From NCBI GenBank assembly GCA_029933365.1, contig JAOZOH010000032.1, positions 1 through 29,892 on the forward strand: 29,892 bases of DNA, written 5' to 3'. Of this stretch, positions 7,681 through 16,559 are shown piece after piece. The stretch comes from Desulfuromusa sp. Its GTDB lineage: Bacteria > Desulfobacterota > Desulfuromonadia > Desulfuromonadales > Geopsychrobacteraceae. The stretch's first letter is position 1. Each line of letters starts with the position of its first letter. The notes under the pieces were generated by a model. That model was not told the DNA's origin. It searched no databases and worked only from the letters and a program-made list of their open reading frames with translations. Made by a program: the position numbers and the translations under genes.

Positions 7681-8295
7681 TCAAAGCATGAATTTCAAAC
7701 CCAAGGCAAAAGAGTTGGAGGTGCCGCTCTCGGCAACAATGCCAAAGGCATTGGAGCGATGGTGGATGCGGGTGATAACAGCCACATTGGGATGTGATGG
7801 CAGCACAAATTCCAGCTCCACCATCATATAAACTTGCAGATGCTCAGACTCATCGCTTCTTTGCACTTCTATTTCAGGGACATCCGTCGCATACGAGGGA
7901 CCAACTCCGATAGCAAAACTTGTATCCAGATATTTGTCCCAGTAAAATTTCTCCCAACGAACAGCCAGTAAGGCGTTAAACTCCCAATGGTTCTGCCGCT
8001 CAAAATGTTTGACAACCTGCCCCTCAACTTCAAAACTGGCCAGATCTCCGTACGCAGCAATACGCCGCGCCAGCGCCAGAGTCAACAGGTAGGATTTCTC
8101 AAAATCAAGACTGGAAAAGTCATCGACAAAATCATCCACGCTGTTGTCGCTCATCATTCCACCATAAATACTAAGTGAATACAGTGGCTTATCTTCAAGA
8201 GACTGGACTTCTGCCCAGCCGTGGGTGGCAAACAACAGGAAGCAGGTAATAAGGAGAAGGGAAATTTTCGGACTCATTTTCATAACGCAAGACAT
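7681..8295 (-). CDS. PagL-like outer-membrane protein (putative lipid A deacylase family)
   Basis: A 204-residue exported protein: charged start, hydrophobic core ISLLLITCFLLFA, and a likely signal peptidase site after GWA (residue 28). The mature part alternates hydrophobic and polar residues like a small beta-barrel. Near the C-terminus H179-R-S181-N182 and E189 echo the His-x-Ser-Asn and Glu residues of PagL, which removes the 3-O acyl chain of lipid A in the outer membrane; the His-to-Glu spacing is 10 here against 14 in Pseudomonas PagL, so activity is uncertain. GAGGAGG lies five bases before the first ATG, fixing that start over two later ones. It has its own strong promoter (8336-8363) and converges with the DUF1667 gene. 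Confidence 0.6.
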   Translation of the reverse strand: MSCVMKMSPKISLLLITCFLLFATHGWAEVQSLEDKPLYSLSIYGGMMSDNSVDDFVDDFSSLDFEKSYLLTLALARRIAAYGDLASFEVEGQVVKHFERQNHWEFNALLAVRWEKFYWDKYLDTSFAIGVGPSYATDVPEIEVQRSDESEHLQVYMMVELEFVLPSHPNVAVITRIHHRSNAFGIVAESGTSNSFALGLKFML

Positions 8296-8335
8296 GAAAC
8301 CTCCTCAAACAGAGGTAAGCCAGTTTCCTGCATTA

Positions 8336-8363
8336 ATAATAGCATGAGTATAAAGGGTGACAA
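8336..8363 (-). promoter_or_regulatory. Sigma70-type promoter of the PagL-like gene
   Basis: Read on the minus strand, TTGTCA (8358-8363) and TATTAT (8336-8341) are 16 bases apart, each matching five of six consensus bases. The pair sits about 40 bases upstream of the PagL-like ATG, in the 160-base gap after xpt, so the barrel gene can be expressed independently of the purine operon. Confidence 0.6.
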
Positions 8364-8454
8364 CTATCCCAGCACTGGCCGATATTCCTAACTTGCGCCA
8401 TCACGGTAGAACAAATAAGTCGGATAACCGTCCCAAGAATAGGGAAACAGCTGG

Positions 8455-8976
8455 TTATTGCAGATCTGCAAGCGTCAGAATCGACTCAATATCCCGGCGA
8501 TCCGATTTGTTGATGATAACGGCAGCTCCCAGCAGGGTTGCACCTGCTTGGGATATAATTTCCTCGATTGCTTTTAACGTTGAACCTTTGGCAAAAAAAT
8601 CATCGATGAACAAAACCTGATCTTCCGGGTGCAGGACTTCTTGAGAAACGTAGAGAGTGGTCGATTCCTGTTTGGTAAAGGAATAGCTGGCAGCGGCAAA
8701 ATACTCCGGCATGGTGATGGGGCGTTTTTTTTTGGCGTAGACAAATGGAACTTTCAGCTTCAGGGCAACGGCCTGAGCCAGCATAATCCCGCTGGTTTCA
8801 GCCGTGAGGATTTTAGTCACTGAGTGATTGGCAAAACGGGCAGCAATATCATCGCCCAGCTGGTGAATCAGCACTGGATCAACCATGTGATTGAGAAACT
8901 GGTCAACTTTGACAATCGAGCCATTGATCGCCCCCTCCTGGCGGATGCGTTTTAACAAAATTTCAGCGGCACTCAT
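8455..8976 (-). CDS. xpt: Xanthine phosphoribosyltransferase
   Basis: A purine salvage enzyme joining xanthine and PRPP to form XMP in the cytoplasm. The match to Bacillus Xpt is clear: IVKVDQFLNHMVDP (21-34), TAETSGI (58-64), PSEYF-like PEYFAAASYSFTKQ (90-103), and the PRPP loop VLFIDDFFAKGSTL (121-134). It has 173 residues against 194 in B. subtilis: a loop before the last strand is missing and the tail is cut to SILTLADLQ. The catalytic core is complete, so I regard it as functional. GGGAGGA stands six bases before the ATG, which overlaps the stop of the second permease gene by four bases. Being last in an operon with a nucleoside/purine importer, it probably traps imported base. Confidence 0.9.
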   Translation of the reverse strand: MSAAEILLKRIRQEGAINGSIVKVDQFLNHMVDPVLIHQLGDDIAARFANHSVTKILTAETSGIMLAQAVALKLKVPFVYAKKKRPITMPEYFAAASYSFTKQESTTLYVSQEVLHPEDQVLFIDDFFAKGSTLKAIEEIISQAGATLLGAAVIINKSDRRDIESILTLADLQ

Positions 8977-9893
8977 TTTCGATCCTCCCGGTCATAGGGC
9001 AATCCCAGACCTTCCGGTTGTTGGCTGGCACCTTTCTGCAGCCGCTGAGTCGAAACAACCAGAACCAGAATAGTAAAGAAATAGGGAAGCATCTGCAGGA
9101 TATGAGCACTGATTGTTGTTCCCATGGCTTGAAATCGCAACTGCATTGCGGTGATTCCACCGAATAGATAGGCCCCCAGCATCGCCCGTGGACTTGACCA
9201 TCCGGCAAAAATGACCAGGGCAACAGCAATCCAGCCACGTCCTGCTGACATATTTTCAATCCACATGGGAGTACTTGCCAAACTTAAGTAAGCGCCACCA
9301 ATGCCAACCAGACCGGATCCAATTGTCACTGCGAAAAAACGATAGGTGCTGACGGAGAAACCACAGGTATCAGCGGCAGCAGGGTTTTCACCGACGCTGC
9401 GGACACCCAAGCCCCAACGGGTACGATAAAAGAAAAACCAGATCAGGAAAACCAGCAGAAAACTGAAATAGATCAACATATCCTGATTGAAAAAAGCTCT
9501 GCCAATAATTGGAATTTGACTTAGCCCGGGGATGGCGATGCGTTTAAATCCGACAATTGTCAAACCGACCATCCCCTTACCAAACAATGCGGTAATCCCA
9601 ACCCCGAACATGGTCAGGGCCAAGCCACTGACAATCTGATTGCCGCGCAATTGCACAGTAATCAAAGCATGGATACTGCCAGCAAGGAAGGTTGCACAGA
9701 AGGCAGCCAAAACTCCGACCAGCAAAGAACCACTTAAATAGGTTCCAGAAAACCCGGCCAGTGCACCAATCAACATCAGCCCCTCAATACCAAGATTAAT
9801 GATTCCGGCACGTTCGTTGATGATCGCACCCAGGGTAGCAAACAAAATCGGGGTCCCGGCTCTTACAGTTGCATCGAGTAAAATCTCAAACAT
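8973..9893 (-). CDS. Nucleoside/purine ABC transporter permease 2 (NupQ/YufQ-like)
   Basis: An inner-membrane permease of the BPD_transp_2 (LivH/RbsC-like) family, 306 residues, with about eight to ten hydrophobic helices. The signature RAGIINLGIEGLMLIGAL (28-45) is typical of the second permease of BMP-type nucleoside importers such as B. subtilis NupQ. GVRSVGENPAAADTCG (residues 165-180) is the cytoplasmic coupling loop of the family. It forms a heterodimer with the product of the upstream gene (inferred). Its ATG lies eight bases inside the upstream permease gene, and its stop overlaps xpt, so translation is coupled on both sides. Confidence 0.86.
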   Translation of the reverse strand: MFEILLDATVRAGTPILFATLGAIINERAGIINLGIEGLMLIGALAGFSGTYLSGSLLVGVLAAFCATFLAGSIHALITVQLRGNQIVSGLALTMFGVGITALFGKGMVGLTIVGFKRIAIPGLSQIPIIGRAFFNQDMLIYFSFLLVFLIWFFFYRTRWGLGVRSVGENPAAADTCGFSVSTYRFFAVTIGSGLVGIGGAYLSLASTPMWIENMSAGRGWIAVALVIFAGWSSPRAMLGAYLFGGITAMQLRFQAMGTTISAHILQMLPYFFTILVLVVSTQRLQKGASQQPEGLGLPYDREDRK

Positions 9894-10956
9894 GGGAGAT
9901 CCCCCTGATCAATTTGACCCGGTAGAGAATAAAGAAATCTGATGCCAAAAGGAAAAATAGAATCAAACCCTGAAATGCATAGACAAAGGCCACCGGTAGC
10001 TGCCACAAAAGCTGCAAACTATCACCACCAACCAGCAGCACACCCATTAAAAATGAGACAATGACCACCCCGATAGCACTCCGTTTAGCCAGCCAGGCAA
10101 TAATAATGGCAGTATATCCATAACCTGGTGAAATCCCATGCTGGAGGCGATGTTGTAATCCAGCAACCTCGCTGAATCCAGCGATACCGGCAATCGCACC
10201 ACTGAGAAACAGGACGAAAAAAATTGCCATGCCGGTATTCATTCCAGCATATTGGGCGGCTTTTTGATTACTACCAATGACTTTGATTTCATAACCCCAG
10301 ACGGTTCGTTCTATGAATAAGTAGAGGAGCAAGGCACAAAACAATGCCAGAAAAAAACCACTATGCATCCGCGTATTGAAATATTCAGCAAAACGGGCTG
10401 CATCACTAAATTGGGCCGTAAGGGGAAAGTTAAATCCTTTGGGATCTTTCCAGGGACCATAGATCAGATAATCAACCCAGAGGATGGCAATATAATTCAT
10501 CAGCAGGGTAACAATAACTTCGTTAACCCGCCAGCGAGCGCGTAAAAAGCCGGCAACCCCGGCCCACAAGCCACCACAGAAAAATGCGGCAAAAAACATC
10601 GCTGTCATCATCATCCAGTGGTTCTGGATACCTGAAAACAGAGCCACCCAAGTTGCCCCCATGGCACCCACATAGATCTGCCCTTCGGCACCGATGTTCC
10701 AGATTTGCATGCGGAAAGCCAGGCTGACTCCCAGCCCGGCAAAAATCAGTGGCGTGGTTTTAACTAATGTTTCTGACAAACCATACAGAGATCCAAGCGA
10801 TTCAATGATGATTTCCTTGTAAGCCAACATAGGATTAACACCGCTTGCAAGCAGCAGGAATCCGGCCACGAACAGAGCAATTCCAATCGACGCAATTGGT
10901 GCACTGAAACGGAGTAGTGCGGAAGATATTTCGCGGCGCTCAATGATCAGCTTCAT
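9886..10956 (-). CDS. Nucleoside/purine ABC transporter permease 1 (NupP/YufP-like)
   Basis: The larger inner-membrane permease, 356 residues and mostly hydrophobic, BPD_transp_2 family. Helpful blocks are TTPLIFAGLGVSLAFRMQIWNIGAEGQIYVG (residues 66-96, the first permease signature) and the coupling loop around GSNQKAAQYAGM. The order ATPase, permease 1, permease 2 matches BMP-dependent nucleoside importers. The ATG overlaps the ATPase stop by four bases. The substrate cannot be read from the permease itself; purine nucleoside or base is inferred from the downstream xpt. Confidence 0.86.
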   Translation of the reverse strand: MKLIIERREISSALLRFSAPIASIGIALFVAGFLLLASGVNPMLAYKEIIIESLGSLYGLSETLVKTTPLIFAGLGVSLAFRMQIWNIGAEGQIYVGAMGATWVALFSGIQNHWMMMTAMFFAAFFCGGLWAGVAGFLRARWRVNEVIVTLLMNYIAILWVDYLIYGPWKDPKGFNFPLTAQFSDAARFAEYFNTRMHSGFFLALFCALLLYLFIERTVWGYEIKVIGSNQKAAQYAGMNTGMAIFFVLFLSGAIAGIAGFSEVAGLQHRLQHGISPGYGYTAIIIAWLAKRSAIGVVIVSFLMGVLLVGGDSLQLLWQLPVAFVYAFQGLILFFLLASDFFILYRVKLIRGISHV

Positions 10957-12470
10957 GCGTCTTCTCCCGGCATTTCTCCACTCATCATCAGGCCGATTTT
11001 TTCGCGTGTGGTCTTACGTGGATTGACATAACCAATCAGCTTGCCACGAAACATGACCGCAATCCGGTCACTGAGTTTGAGTAATTCATCCAGATCTTCG
11101 GCTATCAAGATCGTGCTCATGCCACGATCGGCACCATCAGCAATGACTTTATGGACATATCCGGCGCTACCGATATCAAGACCACGAGTCGGATAAAGGG
11201 CAACCAGAACGGCTGGATGTTCAGATAATTCTCGGGCAATAATAACTTTTTGTATGTTACCGCCGGACAAGTAGCGAACCGGGGTGCCATCGGGGCCGGT
11301 TTTGATGGAAAATTGTTCAATCTTCTCTGCAGCATTGCGACGAATGGCTCTCTTATTCTGAAAGATCCAATTTCTAAACAGGCCACTTTTAAAGCTTTTC
11401 ATAATCAGGTTTTCGTCAATGCTCATATCGGGAGCAATACCTATGGTTTTGCGATCTTCCGGGATATGGGCAATCCCAGCAATATAGGAATATCTGGCAT
11501 TACTGTTGGTGATATCCTTCTCCCCGGCCATAATCAGGCCTTGACTGGTATTTTTCAGCCCAGTTAAAACCTCGGCCAAAGCTTTCTGACCGTTTCCTGC
11601 AACCCCTGCAACCCCAAGAATTTCACCTTTTTTTAAGCGAAGATTAAAATCATCCAGATCGGATAAGCCACGATCATTGCGCACCGATAAACCCTGGATA
11701 TCCAAAACAATCTCATCCGACATCTGCAGGTTTTTTTGCCACTGGGGAATCTTATCTTTACCAATCATCAAAGAAGCCAGTTTTGACTCATCAAAATCAC
11801 CACGGTCCAGGGTTGCAAGACTGCAACCTTTTTTGAGGATGGTTACACGATCAGAAATTTCCATAACTTCACGCATTTTATGGGAGATAAAAATAATACT
11901 TTTCCCTTGTTCTTTTAACCTGCGCAGGACGTCGAACAGCCGCTCTGCTTCTTGTGGAGTGAGAACTGCCGTTGGCTCGTCCAATATCAGTAACTGACAG
12001 TCACGCATCAGCAACTTGATCAGTTCGATCCACTGTTGTGCTCCGATTGAGAGCTTCCACACCGGGGTATTCAAGTCAAGATCAAGGCCAAATTCATCAA
12101 TTAATTTCTGAATTTTTGCTTTATAGATTTTACGATTGAAAAAATTAGGGACATTGTCGAGAGCCAACAGAATATTCTCGAAAACTGAATGGGCTGGAAC
12201 CAACATAAAGTGTTGATGCACCATGCCAATACCACAGGCAATGGAATCACGAGGGCTGGTAAAATGCACCCGCTTCCCTGCGATATTAATCTCCCCTCTA
12301 TCCGGATGGTAGAGTCCGGTCAGGATATTCATCAGGGTACTTTTCCCGGCACCATTTTCACCCAGTAGAGTATGAATCTCCGCCCGTTCAACCGAAAAGG
12401 AGACATCATCCAGGGCAACAACACCAGGAAAAGTTTTGCGAATATTTTGGATTTGTAAAAAATCAGGCAT
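10953..12470 (-). CDS. Nucleoside/purine ABC transporter ATPase, two NBDs (NupO/YufO-like)
   Basis: A cytoplasmic ATPase with two fused nucleotide-binding domains, 505 residues. Domain 1 has Walker A GENGAGKST (about 38-46), signature LSIGAQQ and Walker B LLILDEPT. Domain 2 has a degenerate Walker A (GVAGVAGNGQKAL), an intact signature YLSGGNIQK, and Walker B VLVALYPTRGLD, in which the catalytic glutamate is replaced; such an asymmetric pair is usual in this sugar/nucleoside importer class. I start it at ATG 12470, where family homology begins, rather than at an in-frame GTG at 12488, because that GTG lies inside an 11-base-pair hairpin. It overlaps the next gene by four bases. Confidence 0.88.
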   Translation of the reverse strand: MPDFLQIQNIRKTFPGVVALDDVSFSVERAEIHTLLGENGAGKSTLMNILTGLYHPDRGEINIAGKRVHFTSPRDSIACGIGMVHQHFMLVPAHSVFENILLALDNVPNFFNRKIYKAKIQKLIDEFGLDLDLNTPVWKLSIGAQQWIELIKLLMRDCQLLILDEPTAVLTPQEAERLFDVLRRLKEQGKSIIFISHKMREVMEISDRVTILKKGCSLATLDRGDFDESKLASLMIGKDKIPQWQKNLQMSDEIVLDIQGLSVRNDRGLSDLDDFNLRLKKGEILGVAGVAGNGQKALAEVLTGLKNTSQGLIMAGEKDITNSNARYSYIAGIAHIPEDRKTIGIAPDMSIDENLIMKSFKSGLFRNWIFQNKRAIRRNAAEKIEQFSIKTGPDGTPVRYLSGGNIQKVIIARELSEHPAVLVALYPTRGLDIGSAGYVHKVIADGADRGMSTILIAEDLDELLKLSDRIAVMFRGKLIGYVNPRKTTREKIGLMMSGEMPGEDA

Positions 12471-12479
12471 ATGACCAAG

Positions 12480-12508
12480 AAGGCACACCTTTTAAAGAGG
12501 TGTGCCTT
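12480..12508 (-). promoter_or_regulatory. Intercistronic hairpin between binding protein and ATPase genes
   Basis: A perfect 11-base inverted repeat (AAGGCACACCT and AGGTGTGCCTT) with a 7-base loop fills most of the 54-base gap between the binding-protein stop and the ATPase ATG. On the minus strand it is followed by CTTGGTCAT, not a T run, so it is not a standard terminator. In importer operons such hairpins often protect the abundant binding-protein mRNA and lower expression of the membrane parts. Confidence 0.6.
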
Positions 12509-12524
12509 GGTTGGATATTTCAGT

Positions 12525-13601
12525 TTATTTAGAAATTGTTCCTTGAACCCCTGCAACAAAATAGTTCATTCCGAGGAGATCTCCATCCTTGGGAATTTGG
12601 CCGGCCGCAACAACTTCTTTACCACTCTGATCTTTGATTGGCCCTGCGAAGGGGTGGAGTGAACCAGCTTTGATGGCATTGGCCTTTTCAGTCACCAGAG
12701 CTTGTACATCAGCAGGAACCGCGCCACTGAAGTCAGCTAATTGAACCAGATTTTCTTTCATGCCCGACCAGATCTGCTCAGATTTCCAGGTACCATTATG
12801 AACCTCTTCAGCCAGTTTAGTGTAGAGGGCACCCCAATTCCAGATTGGAGCCGTCAGAAAAGCGTTGGGTGCAAAGCTGCGCATGTCAGAGTTGTAGCCA
12901 ATGACGTAAGCGCCACGGGCTTCTGCTGCCTGCATTGTCGCCGGAGCATCCTGGTGCATAGTGAGAACATCAGCACCCACATCTAACAGACTATCAGCAG
13001 CATCACGCTCGACACCTGGATCAAACCAGGTCTGAGTCCAGACAACCTTAACTTCAGCTTTTGGATTAACGCTCTGAACACCGAGAGTAAAAGCGTTGAT
13101 GCCGCGAATAACTTCAGGTATTGGAAAAGCAGCAACATAGCCGATGATATTCTTCTTGGTCATTTTCCCCGCAACAATACCGGACAGGTAGCGAGGCTCA
13201 TACATCCGACCAAAATAGGTACCAACATTCTCCGCAGTTTTAAAACCGGAGCAATGCATAAACACAACATCTTTGTTCCGTTTGGCAACATCAATCGTCG
13301 CATCCATGTAGCCGAAACTGGTGGTGAAAATCAGATTGTGTCCTTTGCGCACTAGGCCATTGATAACGCGAGCTGATTCTGCCCCTTCTGGAACCGTTTC
13401 AATAAAAGTTGAAGGCTGGACATAAGAAAGTTTTTCCATCTCCTGGCGGCCCTGATCATGGGCGTAAGTCCAACCAGCATCACCAACAGGCCCGACATAG
13501 ATAAAACCGGCTTTAATTTCTTTTGCTGCAGAGACCGCAAAGGCAGTGCCGGAAAAGCAAACAGCCAGAATGACCAGCAGAAGCAGAACAGCTTTTTTCA
13601 T
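12525..13601 (-). CDS. BMP-family ABC transporter substrate-binding protein
   Basis: A periplasmic binding protein of the BMP/PnrA (Med, COG1744) family, which binds purine nucleosides or related ligands. The frame extends upstream to 13703, but the real start is the ATG at 13601: AAAGG lies eight bases before it, and it begins a classic signal peptide MKKAVLLLLVILAVCFSG with cleavage after AFA (residue 22). There is no lipobox cysteine, so it is probably soluble rather than a lipoprotein. Family blocks are FIYVGPVGDAGWTYAHDQGR (starting about residue 32), FGYMDATIDVAKR and VLTMHQDAPATMQAAE. It is the first gene of the five-gene uptake and salvage operon. I searched the 98-base leader for a purine riboswitch and saw none. 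Confidence 0.88.
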   Translation of the reverse strand: MKKAVLLLLVILAVCFSGTAFAVSAAKEIKAGFIYVGPVGDAGWTYAHDQGRQEMEKLSYVQPSTFIETVPEGAESARVINGLVRKGHNLIFTTSFGYMDATIDVAKRNKDVVFMHCSGFKTAENVGTYFGRMYEPRYLSGIVAGKMTKKNIIGYVAAFPIPEVIRGINAFTLGVQSVNPKAEVKVVWTQTWFDPGVERDAADSLLDVGADVLTMHQDAPATMQAAEARGAYVIGYNSDMRSFAPNAFLTAPIWNWGALYTKLAEEVHNGTWKSEQIWSGMKENLVQLADFSGAVPADVQALVTEKANAIKAGSLHPFAGPIKDQSGKEVVAAGQIPKDGDLLGMNYFVAGVQGTISK

Positions 13602-13699
13602 TGGATTGTACCTTTCTTGTGTTAGTGAGTTGTTATGTCTATTTTCTGATAACTCAGAGAGGAAAAGAAAATGAAAATATCTTTCAGACCAGGCTGCCA

Positions 13700-14995
13700 T
13701 CATAACTTACTGGTGACATTATTCTGTATCCAGCTTTTGTCCCACCATTCGATCGGCTGAACCGGAACCCCGGAAACAAAAATACCAAGATGGAGATGAT
13801 CACCACCCGCCATCCCGGTTGCGCCACTGCGGCCAAGAACTTGCCCTCGAGTCAGAACATCTCCAACCTGGACATCCAGCTGACTCATGTGGGCATAGAG
13901 AGATTGTAATCCCAGACCATGGTCAATGATGACACAAAGACCATATATCCCCAGATATTCGGCCCAGAGAACCTCTCCTGCGTTTTCTGCCACAATCTCT
14001 GCCTGCGCAACCGAGGCTAAATCTTGCCCCAGATGAACCTGTTTATCAATCTCTTTGCCCTTATAATAATAAGTACGGTAGTCGGCAAATTGTGCCAAAG
14101 TTGCTGCTTTAGGTTGCCGCAAAAATGATCCGTCCCAGAGGGGTGTTGAAGCTGTCTTACGACTGAATTCAGCTATTTTAGCCCGATTCTTCTGGCGAAT
14201 GTCTCGATTAACATAAAGAAAAATATCAAGGGGCTTGTCAATATCGGGAGCTAACCCCTCAAACTCAGGGATTTTCTGAGTGAGAAAGCGATCAGAAATA
14301 TTTATCTTACGATGCCGGAATTTTTTATTGTTCGCTCGATAGTAAATCCCCAACTGCCGTTCGTTTCCAGCCAAATCCTGAGCAATGACCCGAGGGACAA
14401 AATCACTCCCTTTCACGTCATAGGGGTAAGCAAACAAACAGGCATAATTACCTGATTCCTGTTGATATGCCGGGAAAAAATATTTGCCAAATTTCACCCC
14501 GGTGGTTTCGACCTCTTCATTCAGGCCAAAGGTCACCAGACCACTTCCACCCTTGGTAAAATTGTGTGCCTTACTGAGAATTGAAATAATGGGAGCACGC
14601 GTATCATAAGTCATGGTAAACAGCTGTTGGGTCGTATTTCCTTTTCCCAAGTGGTAAATCGACTGATCCGTCGTGCTTACCTCAATCTGCACACCACCTT
14701 CCTGGAGTTTTAAAGCAGAGAGATCCAGTTCGATGTCTGCCACTCCAGTCTGCGGTGAAAAATCGCGCTTCAGCAGTGGAGTCTGGTTAGCTCCCTGAAT
14801 AACAATGACCTGAACATTCTTGATGCCCGTCCCTTCATCATTGAGAGAGAGGAGGAGTTTTGTTTTTTTGGATATCGGGCCACTTCCCGGAGTCAAACTC
14901 AGCTGTGGCGCTTTGGTATCGCGAAAATAAAAAACACCAGCGGCAACCAGGCCGACAATAATCAGCAGAAGAAACAGTTTTTTCAATGATTTCAA
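13700..14995 (-). CDS. Membrane-anchored M23-family metallopeptidase
   Basis: An envelope protein with a LytM/M23 peptidase domain that would cut peptidoglycan cross-links or act as an activator of cell-wall hydrolases. Counting from the TTG at 14995: a membrane anchor follows KKLF (about residues 8-24), then two Ig-like beta domains (about 28-225), then the peptidase domain with the zinc ligands H321-x3-D325, catalytic H369 in LYAHM, and H400-L-H402. All expected residues are present. An ATG at 15058 would add 21 residues but has no ribosome binding site, whereas GAGG lies eight bases before the TTG; the anchor then comes directly at the N-terminus. A good promoter is at 15082-15110. It is separated by 98 bases from the transporter operon. 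Confidence 0.83.
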   Translation of the reverse strand: MKSLKKLFLLLIIVGLVAAGVFYFRDTKAPQLSLTPGSGPISKKTKLLLSLNDEGTGIKNVQVIVIQGANQTPLLKRDFSPQTGVADIELDLSALKLQEGGVQIEVSTTDQSIYHLGKGNTTQQLFTMTYDTRAPIISILSKAHNFTKGGSGLVTFGLNEEVETTGVKFGKYFFPAYQQESGNYACLFAYPYDVKGSDFVPRVIAQDLAGNERQLGIYYRANNKKFRHRKINISDRFLTQKIPEFEGLAPDIDKPLDIFLYVNRDIRQKNRAKIAEFSRKTASTPLWDGSFLRQPKAATLAQFADYRTYYYKGKEIDKQVHLGQDLASVAQAEIVAENAGEVLWAEYLGIYGLCVIIDHGLGLQSLYAHMSQLDVQVGDVLTRGQVLGRSGATGMAGGDHLHLGIFVSGVPVQPIEWWDKSWIQNNVTSKL

Positions 14996-15081
14996 GACTA
15001 AACCTCGTAGTTGGATCTTGTAAAAGAAGAGGGGTTGAGAGCCTTTGGCAGCGACCATATCAACACAAAAGATATTGAGTG

Positions 15082-15110
15082 ATTGTCGGCTGCCACCCTT
15101 TATTTGTCAA
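15082..15110 (-). promoter_or_regulatory. Sigma70-type promoter of the M23 peptidase gene
   Basis: On the minus strand a perfect TTGACA (15105-15110) is followed after 17 bases by GACAAT (15082-15087). It lies between lpdA and the peptidase gene, which suggests that the peptidase is not only read through from the sucB-lpdA transcript. Confidence 0.55.
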
Positions 15111-15130
15111 GGAATTCGACAACAGTTAAT

Positions 15131-16543
15131 TCAGGCGTGAATTGCCTCTTTATTCACTGCCAAGGCAGCTTCCTTAAGTGCCTCTGCCAGGGTTGGATGA
15201 GCATGACAAGTTACCGCCAAATCGTGAACACTACCAGCAAAAGACATAACCGTTGTCGCTTCAGCAATCAGTTCTGAAGCCTGTGGTCCGACAATGTGAA
15301 TACCGTGAATGCGACCACTGTCAGGATCAGCCAGAACCTTGACAAACCCCTCGCTCATCCCCGTACAGAGGGCTCGACCACTGGCAGCAAAGAAAAATTT
15401 TCCTGCTTTGTAGGGGATATCCTTTGCTTTCAATTCATCTTCATTTTTTCCGACCGTTGCAACTTCGGGCCAGGTGTAGGTCACCCCTGGAATGACTTGG
15501 TAGTTGACCGCAGATTTCTGTCCTGCCAACCGTTCAGCAAAAACGACACCCTCTTCGCTGGCCTTATGAGCCAACATCGGGCCGGGAATCAAATCGCCAA
15601 TAGCATAGATACCAGGAACTGCTGTCTGGTAATTTTCATCAACCTCCAGTTGTCCCTGTTTATTTGTTTGTAAGTTGACATTTTCCAGACCGAGGCCGAT
15701 TGTTTGCGCCCGGCGTCCAGTTGCCACCAGCACTTTGTCGCAGCTGATCTGCTGTTCACCTTTGTCTGTCATCAAACTTGCAACTATACCATCCTTTGTC
15801 GTTTCAATTTTATCAAGCCGGGTTTTCAGCAGGATGTTCAGCCCCTGTTTCTTCAAGCTACGTTGTAGTGTCTGCGCGACTTGCGGATCAGTTTGCGGAA
15901 TAATCTGGGGCAGCATTTCGACAACGGTGACTTCAGCGCCAAGTCGACTCCACACCGATCCCAATTCCAGACCAATCACGCCACCACCAACGACCAGTAA
16001 GCGTTTCGGAACTTCTTTTAAGCTCAGGGCTTCGCGGGCACTGATGACTGTTTCACCATTAAAAAGCAGATGCGGAAGTTCAATCGCGTCACTCCCGGTT
16101 GCCAGAAGAATCGCTTTGGCCGAAATCTCCTGCGAATCATCCCCACTGGTCACTTTAACCTTTTGGATTGAATTGATTCCGGGCAACAGTTCCGCTTGGC
16201 CGGTTATCGAAACAATCTTATTTTTCTTAAATAATCCGGCAACACCACCGGTCAATTTATTAACAATAGCCTCTTTGCGGGCCATCATTTTTCCTAGATC
16301 CAGTTTGGCTCCCGTGACTTCAATCCCATGATCTGCCAGTTCATGATCAAGCCGGGCAAAATGCTCACTCGACTCAAGGAGCGCTTTACTTGGGATACAA
16401 CCTTCATTCAAACAGACACCACCCAGAGTTGGCCGTTTTTCAACAACGGCAACGGAAAAACCAAGTTGAGCCGCACGAATTGCCGCAACATAACCACCAG
16501 GGCCAGCACCAATCACTATCAGGTCATAAATTTTATCGGACAT
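15131..16543 (-). CDS. lpdA: Dihydrolipoyl dehydrogenase (E3)
   Basis: The flavoprotein that reoxidises dihydrolipoyl groups of 2-oxo acid dehydrogenase complexes, passing electrons to NAD+. FAD fold VIGAGPGGYVAAIRAAQLG (10-28), redox disulfide C44-LNEG-C49, NAD fold LLVVGGGVIGLELGS, and the C-terminal catalytic pair H449 and E454 in HAHPTLAEA are all present. Length 470 is standard. The start has AAGGAGA five to seven bases upstream. It follows sucB by 16 bases, so this copy most likely serves the 2-oxoglutarate dehydrogenase complex, though E3 subunits are often shared. Confidence 0.95.
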   Translation of the reverse strand: MSDKIYDLIVIGAGPGGYVAAIRAAQLGFSVAVVEKRPTLGGVCLNEGCIPSKALLESSEHFARLDHELADHGIEVTGAKLDLGKMMARKEAIVNKLTGGVAGLFKKNKIVSITGQAELLPGINSIQKVKVTSGDDSQEISAKAILLATGSDAIELPHLLFNGETVISAREALSLKEVPKRLLVVGGGVIGLELGSVWSRLGAEVTVVEMLPQIIPQTDPQVAQTLQRSLKKQGLNILLKTRLDKIETTKDGIVASLMTDKGEQQISCDKVLVATGRRAQTIGLGLENVNLQTNKQGQLEVDENYQTAVPGIYAIGDLIPGPMLAHKASEEGVVFAERLAGQKSAVNYQVIPGVTYTWPEVATVGKNEDELKAKDIPYKAGKFFFAASGRALCTGMSEGFVKVLADPDSGRIHGIHIVGPQASELIAEATTVMSFAGSVHDLAVTCHAHPTLAEALKEAALAVNKEAIHA

Positions 16544-16559
16544 TTGTTCTCCTTTTAGG

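Noticed and set aside
13602..13699. Possible purine riboswitch in front of the BMP operon
   Set aside because: The 98-base leader lacks the conserved purine aptamer core and cannot form its three-way junction as far as I can see.
13602..13703. 34-residue N-terminal extension of the BMP protein
   Set aside because: The extension precedes a complete signal peptide that has its own ribosome binding site.
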